In this document: one piece after another, positions 35,201-43,459 of the stretch
Position numbering within the stretch: the stretch's first letter is position 1
Layout of the letters: the number at the start of each line of letters is the position of its first letter
Source of the DNA: Skeletonema tropicum
Lineage: Eukaryota; Bacillariophyta; Thalassiosirophyceae; Thalassiosirales; Thalassiosiraceae
DNA length: 64,000 nucleotides
Direction: 5' to 3'
NCBI GenBank assembly: GCA_037178625.1
Contig: CM074136.1
Location: 2,170,001 to 2,234,000, forward strand
Position numbers and translations under genes: made by a program
The notes under the pieces: model-generated
The model's database searches: none
Told to the model about the DNA's origin: nothing
What the model saw: only the letters and a program-made list of their open reading frames with translations

Positions 35201-36203
35201 GAAGGTTCTAAAGATTGGGAATGAAACGGTCACATCTAGAATCGAATCACCGAGTGACTTTCAAATGACAGGATCGTTGTTATCGCTAACGCAGCTGGGC
35301 GACTTGATCAGAGGGACTGCGCAACTTAAGGGCAAGCTCATCCGTACGTACACACTTCCAACGAAACCTGCTGCTACCAAGGAGGGAAAGCCAAGCAAAA
35401 GAAAGGAGAGTAAGAAGAGGAAGTCGGAGAAGCATCAAAGTAAAGACAAAAATGGATCAACAACTGATACAGAGGAGACAAATTCGAAAAAGCAACGCAC
35501 CAATGATTGTGCCAGTAAAACGATCGTGTCGCAACAGTCAGGCAATACGACGCAGCACGAACTCCACGGACGAGAGAGCAAGGATGAATTGAGAGCTAGA
35601 GCCGTGAAAGCAGCACAGAATAAAGTTGGTAAAGATATCTTGGGAGAAGGATTAATGACAAACATTGCAAAAGCAATCATTGATGAATTGTTCCCTACAC
35701 TTCCAGAAGCAGAAGCTGATATAGATGAGATGATTGAAAGTGACGATGTCGTGGCAAGAACCGAAACAACATTCGAAGCAGTAGAAGGATATGAGGTAGG
35801 AAAACAGTACGACCAAACTGGATTCTTTGACGTCATCAACCTCGCGTGGAGTAACATGAAATGGAGAGGAAGGAAGAAAAAGCACAAAACGAACAAACGT
35901 ATTGGGTTGACTACGAAGGAGCAACAGATGGCTGAGAAGTGGGCAAAGAACTTGTTTGGCTTACCTTTGAAGACAGCTATTACGCAGATCGTGAAGGAAA
36001 TGAACAAGTCAATCGTCTTTTTGCACAGAAAAAACGGAGAGGAATATAAGAGAGTGTTCAACGTGAGCGGCAAGAAAGGTGACACTGTCGTCGATCCTTA
36101 CAACACAATTTACATCTACGGAGAACCATCAGTCGACGGCGCTAAGAGAACAACAAACAACGCAAATTACAGGTGGATGGTACCAAATGAGACAGAAGAA
36201 TAG
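32260..36203 (+). CDS. 1,187-aa protein of unknown function, Helitron block
   Basis: Exons 32260-32820, 33117-34536 and 34621-36203; phases 0 and 1 fit, giving 1,188 codons with stop. Intron 1 (296 bp) holds three block palindromes; intron 2 (84 bp) has a CTAAC branch site and none. The first 110 residues are Thr/Glu/Ala-rich and disordered. Near residue 307 the sequence VEGNHRLIALLAALL resembles the (D)GQHR/ParB-type nucleotide-binding signature, but the glutamine is replaced by Asn and I would not assign function on it. From about 745 the chain is largely helical, with a very basic segment (KRKESKKRKSEKHQSKDK) likely to be a nuclear signal or nucleic-acid contact, then a second basic stretch (RKKKHKTNKR). 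No catalytic motif is recognised. Transcribed away from the MBD-like gene. Confidence 0.75.
32860..32890. repeat. Block palindrome in intron 1, copy a
   Basis: GTAAAATTGATCACTGTACA then aatttggga; first of three copies spaced about 75-80 bp in the same intron. Confidence 0.7.
32932..32963. repeat. Block palindrome in intron 1, copy b
   Basis: GTAAATTTGATCACTGTACA then attttggtaa; the flank gattcg-tgatcgattg also repeats from copy a. Confidence 0.7.
33015..33046. repeat. Block palindrome in intron 1, copy c
   Basis: GTATAATTGCTCACTGTGCG then attatacgaa; several paired changes relative to copies a and b keep the symmetry. Confidence 0.65.
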
Positions 36204-36365
36204 CTAACAACAGGGGAATGGGGAGCATAACAAGGAGAGACAACGAAAGCTTGACCGACGACCAACAACAGGCTATAACGACGGAAAGGGTTGATGAAAC
36301 ACGAGACAATTGGTCAGCCATAAAAAGTAACAAAACTAAGAACCATAACATAAGAAGTTCGCCCA

Positions 36366-36400
36366 ATTAGTAAAACTGTGCAATGCACAATTATAGAAAT
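36366..36400. repeat. Block palindrome between convergent genes
   Basis: TTAGTAAAACTGTGCAATGC then acaattatagaaat. Lies between the stop of the 1,187-aa gene and the stop of the next, oppositely oriented frame. Confidence 0.7.
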
Positions 36401-36419
36401 TGATACACGATACATCAGA

Positions 36420-37289
36420 CTAGTCCACGACAATATCAGCGGATAACTGCTCGAAATTCAAACAATAAACCTTGAGAAGAACGCTGTTGAAGACTTCGTC
36501 AGCAAGAAGCTCTGACATATGAGACAAATTGAACACGTCAAAATCGCGGTCCAACAAACCACGCTTGGACACCAAAAGGGCGTTGATATCCATGCAAAAC
36601 ATAAAAGTCTCTGAAATGGGACGTCTGCATTCAATCATACGATTCAGGAGATCTAATTGGTACTGGAGTTGACCCAGTTCTCTAATAGAGAAATTGTCTG
36701 GCCCAGCGACGGATTTCATGACAAGAGCTTTCCGTGAAAGCAACAAGCTGATGTCGGAGCACAATCCATAAGCTACATCGACAGAGAACAGTCTCTCGCA
36801 GCGAATAGTGCACAAAGAAGATGTGCATGGGGAATGGCTTGAAACACATCGTTGGTTGCACAGCTGGGATGGAAGAAAACGAACTAACCCCAAATAAAGA
36901 ACATCGGCGCAGCCGAGACAAGCGTTGAGCTCTGTGACGTCCAATAACGACCACCCTGATTGCATCACAACCAAATCCCAAAAATACCATATTGATAAGT
37001 CGAACAGAACATCACATTTGCTCAACAGCTTAGCAGCCAAAGACGATCGAAGCAAAACGCCGCCTACAAGCCGAAACGATGCAAGAGAGCGTTGATCGGA
37101 ACCAAACAACTGTGAGACGATGGTTTCGTCCAACACATCAACCGATATGCAAGAGCTACTACTACAAGCATGCAACTCACAAAATGATGCACTGTAATTG
37201 TCAAACAAGGACAAGACCTTAGTCCTTGGTATAGGGCGATTCACAACGATACGAGATGAACGAACGTCCCTCGATCTAATATACACCAT
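36420..37289 (-). CDS. Hypothetical 289-aa protein, Helitron block
   Basis: Open frame from an ATG at 37289 (MVYIRSRDVRSSRIVV). It is rich in Leu, Ser and Cys (about 15 Cys) with no clear transmembrane or zinc-binding spacing, and no family is recognised. It is convergent with the 1,187-aa gene, the palindrome lying between their stops. Long enough to be unlikely by chance in this composition, but without a homologue it stays tentative. Confidence 0.45.
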   Translation of the reverse strand: MVYIRSRDVRSSRIVVNRPIPRTKVLSLFDNYSASFCELHACSSSSCISVDVLDETIVSQLFGSDQRSLASFRLVGGVLLRSSLAAKLLSKCDVLFDLSIWYFWDLVVMQSGWSLLDVTELNACLGCADVLYLGLVRFLPSQLCNQRCVSSHSPCTSSLCTIRCERLFSVDVAYGLCSDISLLLSRKALVMKSVAGPDNFSIRELGQLQYQLDLLNRMIECRRPISETFMFCMDINALLVSKRGLLDRDFDVFNLSHMSELLADEVFNSVLLKVYCLNFEQLSADIVVD

Positions 37290-37533
37290 TGAAATGATGA
37301 AGCATCGACAAAACAAAGAGAGATGTCTAGAGAGAGACAGCTGAAAGCTGTCTATGTTATGGAGTATTTAGTTATGTGTAATAGAAAAGAATCTGTGGTC
37401 ATGTGTATCAGTTCGGCGACGAACACAAGAAATATGTAATTACGAGAAAATAGCCACAAACACAATCGCTTGAGAAACCACTGATGAGAACCAAATTGGG
37501 GCAAGTTATTTCACTACGATACTCTCACTGAAT

Positions 37534-37935
37534 ATGATGGAACGATCAACTAAGCTATCAAACAGCGCGTTTAAAAACGATGTCGAAAGTTTACGGCAAC
37601 AACTAAAGCTGCAAAACAATGACAGAGGAATTGGAATAGCAACAAGACTGCTGCAACTGAGCGAGGGAAGCATAGAGAGAGCGAAACTAGCAGTAGATAG
37701 AATCTTGGGAGGTGCACAAACAGAACAAGAGAAGGACACAATTGAATCCATCATAACAGACTACATAAAAGATATGGGGAGACATAGAACCAATTATGCT
37801 GCAATGATGGGACAAACTGAGACAGACAGGACGAACACTATGGTACCAGGCTCAATACTATATACAGAGGTGAACTATAACATGCCGGCACCAACATGGA
37901 AAAGAGGGAATAAAAAACTCGCACTGAAACGATAG
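37534..37935 (+). CDS. Hypothetical 133-aa helical protein, Helitron block
   Basis: Starts MMERSTKLSNSAFKNDVESL. Mostly charged helix with a UBA/CUE-like flavour near RLLQLSEGSIERAKLAVDRI, then a short tail ending in basic residues (GNKKLALKR). The helix similarity is only suggestive. It is the rightmost frame of the block, 300 bp before two palindromes. Confidence 0.45.
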   Translation: MMERSTKLSNSAFKNDVESLRQQLKLQNNDRGIGIATRLLQLSEGSIERAKLAVDRILGGAQTEQEKDTIESIITDYIKDMGRHRTNYAAMMGQTETDRTNTMVPGSILYTEVNYNMPAPTWKRGNKKLALKR

Positions 37936-38051
37936 AATCGAGTGGATGAGTTGAAAGTGAAAGAGATGCACAACAGTGAACACTAAGCGCAACTAAACAG
38001 CTGATCCGAAAACAAACAGTTGAGACGACGAATGACTGCCGGACAATGTAC

Positions 38052-38090
38052 TAATTGGTATAAGTGTGCACAGCACAATTATATATAATT
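38052..38090. repeat. Block palindrome, right part
   Basis: TAATTGGTATAAGTGTGC, aca, then gcacaattatatataatt. Confidence 0.7.
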
Positions 38091-38186
38091 TGATCAGGCG
38101 CACTGCAATCTTCTCTCAAATCCCTACACAAATACTAGTGCCGATGGACAGATAGATGATTTTCACAATTCTAACACAATTAAAGA

Positions 38187-38238
38187 CAACGTCATTGCAG
38201 AGCAACTTTATAGCCGTATTCTATTGTAAAGAGACTAA
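38187..38238 (+). repeat. Direct repeat flanking the last palindrome, copy 1
   Basis: CAACGTCATTGCAGAGCAAC and following bases recur at 38279-38330; the last palindrome lies between. Confidence 0.85.
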
Positions 38239-38274
38239 TTGGTAAAATTGTGCACAGCACAATTATACCAATTA
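38236..38274. repeat. Best-conserved block palindrome
   Basis: Arms TAATTGGTAAAATTGTGC and GCACAATTATACCAATTA match at 17 of 18 positions around a 3-base centre. This is the longest copy and may be nearest the ancestral form. It is flanked by a 52-bp direct repeat. Confidence 0.85.
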
Positions 38275-38278
38275 AGGC

Positions 38279-38330
38279 CAACGTCATTGCAGAGCAACTT
38301 TATAGCCGAATTCCGTTGTATAAAGACTAC
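38279..38330 (+). repeat. Direct repeat flanking the last palindrome, copy 2
   Basis: Second copy of 38187-38238 with about five differences. Such a duplication around a palindrome could come from insertion or unequal exchange. Confidence 0.85.
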
Positions 38331-38396
38331 TGACAAGCCACACGGCAAATGGCCAACAGAGCAAGATGACGACACAATACTTTACAGGCCCCGAGG

Positions 38397-38409
38397 GCCC
38401 GCGCTGAAC
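38397..38409 (-). repeat. 13-bp inverted repeat, right member
   Basis: GGCCCCGAGGGCC, exact reverse complement of 18632-18644. Confidence 0.4.
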
Positions 38410-38739
38410 CCGCCACATACACCGCTGCACGCCACTACTATCGCACCATTCTGCGCGCCCCTGTTTAGTTTGATACGGATCCAACTGACGTTTTTATTTT
38501 ATTTACAAGAAAGAACACTACCACCAAACCCAAACCAACTGACGAATCCTGAAACCAAATCTGATGCCAAAAGCTCCCGCAATTTCAATTTCGAGAAAAT
38601 TCGCTCGAAAACAACTCCGACCAATTTCGCAAGACAAAAAATGCCGAATCAACGCAACTTCAACTACATCAGAGTACCGAAAAATCACTCCAAAACCCCA
38701 CTCCAAAAACCCGTACTCTCTCTAAATCCACCTCTTACA

Positions 38740-39175
38740 TACGCTCGCTCTGCTCGCCTTGTAGATGGCAGACCTCATGCTCGCACTGCTCGCCTCGTAA
38801 GTAGATGGCATACCTCAAGCTCGCACTGCTCGCAAACCTCAGCTCGCACTGCTCGCCTCGTAGATGGCAAACCTCAGCTCGCACTGCTCGCCTCGTAGGT
38901 GGTGCATAGATCAAACCTCATTATGTGCTGCTGAGTTAGAGGAGCTCGCAGTGCTCGCCTCGTAGATGGCAAACCTCAGCTCGCAGTGCTCGCCTCGTAG
39001 ATTGCAGACCTCTGCTCGCCTCGTAAGTACTTAGATGGCAGACCTCAAGCTCGCACTGCTCGCCTCGTAGATGGCAAACCTCAGCTCGCACTGCTCGCCT
39101 CGTAGGTGGTGCATAGATCAAACTCGCACTGCTCGCCTCGTAGGTGGTGCATAATCAAACCTCATTATGTGCTGC
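38740..39175 (+). repeat. Degenerate tandem repeat array
   Basis: Units of about 33-36 bp built from CTCGCACTGCTCGCCTCGTA and gatggcaaacctcag occur about ten times, with a longer unit (ggtgcatagatcaaac) inserted twice. A frame runs through part of it, but the codons are repeat-derived. Confidence 0.9.
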
Positions 39176-39327
39176 TGAGTTCGAGGACTATGATCTTTTG
39201 ACGGGTTGCGTTGCGCTGCTGTTTCGGCACCTGTTGAAGTAAAGACCTTAATATCTAAGATCCAACAAGTGATCGATGTTCATGAAATCACAGCTTCGAA
39301 TTTATGAGGATTATGGAATGATTGATG

Positions 39328-39693
39328 CACGGGAACCTGGGGTTGACAGTGGCTGCTTTTTTTGTTAGCAGCCGATTTGTCGAGAGCTTGCCAGGAGTTT
39401 CAAGTCGTGGTTCTAAAAAATCTAGCGTTGAGGTGCGTTGAGGTAGATTTCTGATGGCCTGTTCCGTCAAAAACTTGCGCCAACGTGCAAACTTGCTGCC
39501 ACCGCCACGAGTGACATGCTGCTTGGCGGCGCACCGTGTCAGATGGCCGATCCGTGGCGTCGGCAGCAAGTTTTTGACGGAACAGGCCATCCTCAACGCA
39601 CCTCAACGCTAGATTTTGTAAAACACGACTTGAAACTCCTGGCAAGCTCTTGACAAATCTCTCAGCAAGACGTGTCAACCCCAGGTTCCCGTG
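39328..39693 (+). mobile_element. Foldback element with 7-bp TSD
   Basis: Ends are a perfect 21-bp inverted repeat beginning CACGGGAACCTGGGGTTG; pairing continues with gaps over about 160 bp on each side (gagcttgccaggagtttcaa and its complement). attgatg occurs at 39321-39327 and 39694-39700, a likely 7-bp target duplication. No coding frame with transposase features. The CACGGG end recalls the ends of the 1.56-kb element. Confidence 0.85.
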
Positions 39694-40140
39694 ATTGATG
39701 GAGTGATTTCACACGATTCTTATGTTTCGACAGCGGAATTGGTGGATGAAGTGCATGCTCTTCTCACAAAAATCCAAACCTCCCTCGGAGTATCAGATTT
39801 ATTTGCATACATTCAACATGGCACGGGTTTAAACTTTACAAAGCTTGAAAATCTCAGAAACGCGAACGCTCTCACAAGTTGTCTCCAATTGTGTCAATGA
39901 TTCTCAAAAACAAGAATTAATGCTCTCCCGGACCGTTGATAAAAGGTTTCTGAAAAACGAGAACCAACGCATCAATCGGTCGGTTAACCGGTACCCAACG
40001 CCCGTATTTAATCCCCAACGCCCGTATAAAATCCCAATCTGTATTGATTTTCACAGAAACCTGTACACCGTACACTCCTGTGGAAAGATAGCTGAACGAA
40101 GATATGGTAGATAGGAGTAAGTATCAATTTTCCTGGTATG

Positions 40141-40152
40141 ATTCCTACGTTG
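40141..40152. promoter_or_regulatory. TACGTAGGAAT-type motif, displaced upstream of the transporter gene
   Basis: ATTCCTACGTTG at 941 bp before the transporter ATG. If the 40214-40964 insertion is removed in thought, the distance becomes about 190 bp, similar to other genes. Confidence 0.35.
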
Positions 40153-40213
40153 GCCGCCACATGTAAATTTTGATGTTTCACACAAAACTACACAAAAACC
40201 ATGATCATGATCT

Positions 40214-40964
40214 AGGGAGCGCGGGAAAGGGGGCTCCCCGCACGTTCTGCTTTACACATCATCCGGTACTCAAGAGAGGAAAGTCCTGATATCAAGTAGT
40301 CCCGTATAAAATCTCAACGCATATCGCCAATTGTTATGCCGGCCGGCGTAACCGTTATGCCGGCCGGCGTAACGGGCGTAAACCGGAGTAACGATTATGC
40401 CGCCCGGCATGAACCGGCATATCGATATGCCACCCGGCATATCGAGTTACACTGTCCGCTTTATTTCACAGTGTCTGCAGCCAACACCTTCATTGTTGAA
40501 CACTTCCTACGAAGCGCTCTCATTTCATCGACAACAGCTCAACGACAATGGCACTCAATCAAATCATCAATGGAAAAGAAAGCATTTTTCTGTTTGATTT
40601 CACCGCATACACAAGAGATCAATCCACATGTAATCTTCGTGATAATTTAGTTTTAGTTTATTGTAGGGCGTGGGCGTGTGTTGACAGGATGCAGGAAGGA
40701 AGATGTTACAACATCATACCATAGACTGTTCCGCCGCCCGGCACATCGATGTGCCGGTCGGCCCGACCCGGCGTAAAGCATATGCCGGGCGGCATGAACC
40801 GGCGTAACCGGCGTAACGGTTATGCCGGGCGGCACATCAAAATTTTTGGCGATGCGTGCGTTGGATTTTTTAACGGGACTACTTTTCATAAGGTACGGCA
40901 CTGCTTTTCTTGTAAAGGATCCTGCATGAAAATGGGGATGTAGCCCCCTTTCCCGCTCTCCCCT
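40214..40964. repeat. 750-bp inverted-repeat structure upstream of the transporter gene
   Basis: GCGGGAAAGGGGGCT (40221-40235) is mirrored at 40942-40956, with weaker outward extension (AGGGAG / CTCCCCT). Inside, GC-rich units of the type ATGCCGGCCGGCGTAACCG recur at 40336-40445 and, inverted, at 40735-40840. No target duplication seen; probably a foldback-type insertion. Confidence 0.7.
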
Positions 40965-41081
40965 ACTATCTCTAAAGAGATATATTTATACTCACCTACC
41001 ACGGCATCGCTCTCTCTTTCTGTGTCCAACTCTATCGCCTTGCACATGAAAGAGCACATGAGTATATTATAAGTGATAGAC

Positions 41082-43127
41082 ATGTCAGGAAGCAACAACA
41101 AAGGCGGGCTATACAAAGGCCAATTAAGATCACGAGCACGAGCAACTCCTCCTACTACAGCAGCATCAACCACCACAATGAAGAAGTCTCAGCTCAGCCT
41201 CCCCCATACTCCTTCCACCATAATTGCCACATCCGACGACAACAACGATAACAATCGCAATAATGATCTCGCTCCTCCAGTCGATCACGACGATCGATTC
41301 AACTACGCCCTCCTCCTCGCCCTCTACACCCTCCAGGGCATACCCATGGGTCTCTCCGCCTCCATCCCATTTCTAATTCAGCAAAAGGTTCAAATGCTTG
41401 CTGCATCCGTCCACAATCATCCTCATGTCGCTGCCGCTGCTGCAGATGCGGCGCTCCACTCGTCTACTGCTACTGCTGCCTCCTCTTCCAATTCACTCGC
41501 GGAACTCACAAAAATGGCCTACAATGCCCAAGCTATATTCGCCTTGTGCTCCTGGCCCTTCTCACTAAAGTTACTGTGGGCACCTATTGTCGATGCCTGT
41601 TTCTCAAAGCGATTTGGAAGACGGAAGTCGTGGTTGGTCCCAATTCAGTTAATTGCGGGGATGTTAATGGTTGGTGGGAGTGGCTATGTGGAGCAGGAGT
41701 TGGGATTGAACAATGACAGTCTTGGTGGGATGGTGGACGGTGTTTTAGATTCAGCAGCAACAGCAACAGCAACAGCAGCTGGTACTACAGTGGAACAGGC
41801 GACAAAGTCCATGAATGTTAGGGGAGTCACACTCTTCTTCTTTACGTTATACTTTTTAATGGCCACACAGGACATTGCCGTGGATGGATGGGCATTAACC
41901 ATGTTATCACGAAAGAATCGGGGGAAGGGACCGATATGCAACAGCATAGGGCAGAACATAGGATACTTCCTGTCGTACGTTGGCTTCCTTGCATTAAATG
42001 ACGTTGAGAGCAGCCAAAATCTTTGGCGTCCATTGTTGCGATTGCCGAGTCGGCCAGGGACTGGATTGGTGAGTCTTGGTGGATTCGTCAAATTTATGGG
42101 GAGTTTCATGTTGGTAATTACTGTGTTTGTGGCATTGTTCAAGAAGGAGGTTGATATGAGTATTGAGGGTGGTGATTGTTGTACCATTGGATGTGGTGGT
42201 GACAAATCATCTAATACGGATATGGAAACTCTGCTACCGAAAAATAATAATCTAGAGGAAGATGAAGACGATGATGATGAAGATGACGACGAGCATGAGA
42301 TTGACGCATACGAGATAGGAATTATGGAAACATATCATCGACTGTGGAGTGTTGTCAAACTCCCGGCGGTGCAGTCGCTCATCCTCATTCTTTTGACATA
42401 CAGACTTCCATGTGCTCTTTCTGACAATGTCAAATTTCTCAAGGCAGTAGAGTTTGGATTGTCCAAACAAACCACGGCATTACTCAGCCCTACAATCATT
42501 TTACCGCTCGGTATTTTAGTGCCTATTATGGGTACGAAAATTTGGCAAGGGTATCCACTGAAACAATTTATGTTTGCATACAAATTCAGAGTTACAATAG
42601 TGGCATTGGTGGATGTGTTAATGCTATTAGCAGTACGATCTTTCCGTGGAGGTAACAATATCTTGATTGGTGGAGAAACAACATCAAGACTCATCTTTTG
42701 GGGCCTTCTTATCGCATCGACTGCACTACAGGCCATCGTCCATAGTTTACAATTCAATGCTCAGATGACCTTCTTTGCTCACCGTGTTGATCCCGCAATA
42801 GGTGGAAGTTACATGACGCTACTGAATACATTTGGTAATCTTGGAGGAACATGGCCATCGTCGGTTGTTATGTATATGATCGGTCAGTTCACAATTCCAC
42901 CAGAATGTTCTGTCGGAGAAGATGGAAATGAAATCTGCACTGGTGGTAGAGATGCTTACTTCCCCTTGCAGTTAGTCTTGAGTACACTTGGCTGTATTTG
43001 GATATTCGTAATGAGTAAGAGAGTCCAAAATATTGCTGAGCTTCCAGATGATGCATGGAGGACACATATTGAGAATGAGGACGAAGAAGAAATGCAACAA
43101 TTAAAAAAGGGTGGCAAGCATGCATAG
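41082..43127 (+). CDS. Acetyl-CoA transporter (SLC33A1/AT-1 family)
   Basis: A 681-residue multi-pass membrane protein of the major facilitator superfamily. AT-1 moves acetyl-CoA from cytosol into the ER/Golgi lumen for acetylation of proteins or glycans. Family blocks seen: LYTLQGIPMGLSASIPFLIQ (TM1), CSWPFSLKLLWAPIVDACF, RFGRRKSWLVPIQ, ATQDIAVDGWALTMLSRKN and CNSIGQNIGYFLSYVGFLAL. About 12 hydrophobic segments. Compared with animal members (about 550 aa) it has a longer polar N-terminus and low-complexity inserts: an Ala-rich stretch after TM1 and an acidic loop (EEDEDDDDEDDDE) in mid-protein. I chose the ATG at 41082 because no ATG in frame lies upstream. The C-terminus is short, acidic then basic. 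Convergent with the golgin gene; its last codons were copied to 13632. Confidence 0.92.
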   Translation: MSGSNNKGGLYKGQLRSRARATPPTTAASTTTMKKSQLSLPHTPSTIIATSDDNNDNNRNNDLAPPVDHDDRFNYALLLALYTLQGIPMGLSASIPFLIQQKVQMLAASVHNHPHVAAAAADAALHSSTATAASSSNSLAELTKMAYNAQAIFALCSWPFSLKLLWAPIVDACFSKRFGRRKSWLVPIQLIAGMLMVGGSGYVEQELGLNNDSLGGMVDGVLDSAATATATAAGTTVEQATKSMNVRGVTLFFFTLYFLMATQDIAVDGWALTMLSRKNRGKGPICNSIGQNIGYFLSYVGFLALNDVESSQNLWRPLLRLPSRPGTGLVSLGGFVKFMGSFMLVITVFVALFKKEVDMSIEGGDCCTIGCGGDKSSNTDMETLLPKNNNLEEDEDDDDEDDDEHEIDAYEIGIMETYHRLWSVVKLPAVQSLILILLTYRLPCALSDNVKFLKAVEFGLSKQTTALLSPTIILPLGILVPIMGTKIWQGYPLKQFMFAYKFRVTIVALVDVLMLLAVRSFRGGNNILIGGETTSRLIFWGLLIASTALQAIVHSLQFNAQMTFFAHRVDPAIGGSYMTLLNTFGNLGGTWPSSVVMYMIGQFTIPPECSVGEDGNEICTGGRDAYFPLQLVLSTLGCIWIFVMSKRVQNIAELPDDAWRTHIENEDEEEMQQLKKGGKHA

Positions 43128-43459
43128 ACGTGTTCGACTACTAACTGGCGAAGTGGATCTCTTAATTCTGAGTTGAATGATTTGGGAAGAAGGGAAGATA
43201 GCTATTATACTCTAACACCACTACCATACATAACTCATCTAATTGCCTCATCCTCCTTGCGCAATTGACTCATTGTTTCGTGCCTTTTTTGTGGATGACA
43301 GAGTTGGTGGGGTTGTCTTCAACTTATTGCCATGGATTGTGAATAGACCTTTCGTTCAAGTCGGGCTTCTATTATTGTGCAAGCTATGTGACCATGTCAA
43401 ATTGGAGCAAACGTCAAGTGTAATACATCTCCTACCATCATACTTCTCCAGATTGCGAA

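Larger units (their letters stand above)
19011..38274. mobile_element. Helitron-centred accessory block of about 19 kb
   Basis: The block is delimited here by the outermost copies of a shared palindrome, not by proven transposon ends. It holds an intact-looking Rep/helicase gene of Helitron type with an N-terminal Ulp1-like protease, a 1,174-aa gene with an MBD-like domain, a divergent 1,187-aa gene, and two smaller frames. Helitrons replicate by a rolling-circle-like mechanism through an HUH endonuclease and often carry captured genes. The shared palindrome in spacers and introns of all these genes suggests they belong to one unit. No canonical 5' TC and 3' hairpin-CTRR pair was confirmed. 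Alternatives are a Helitron inserted beside unrelated accessory genes, or several nested elements. Confidence 0.6.
38410..41081. other. Gene-less repeat region
   Basis: No gene is supported. Contains the tandem array 38740-39175, the foldback 39328-39693 and a 740-bp inverted-repeat structure at 40214-40964, all listed separately. The stretch 39700-40200 shows nothing beyond short frames. Confidence 0.5.

Noticed and set aside
38239..38898. 219-codon frame
   Set aside because: It reads from a palindrome through repeat DNA into the tandem array; composition is repeat-derived.
38740..39175. Possible CRISPR-like array
   Set aside because: Units are adjacent and degenerate with no unique spacers of even size, and the DNA is eukaryotic nuclear.
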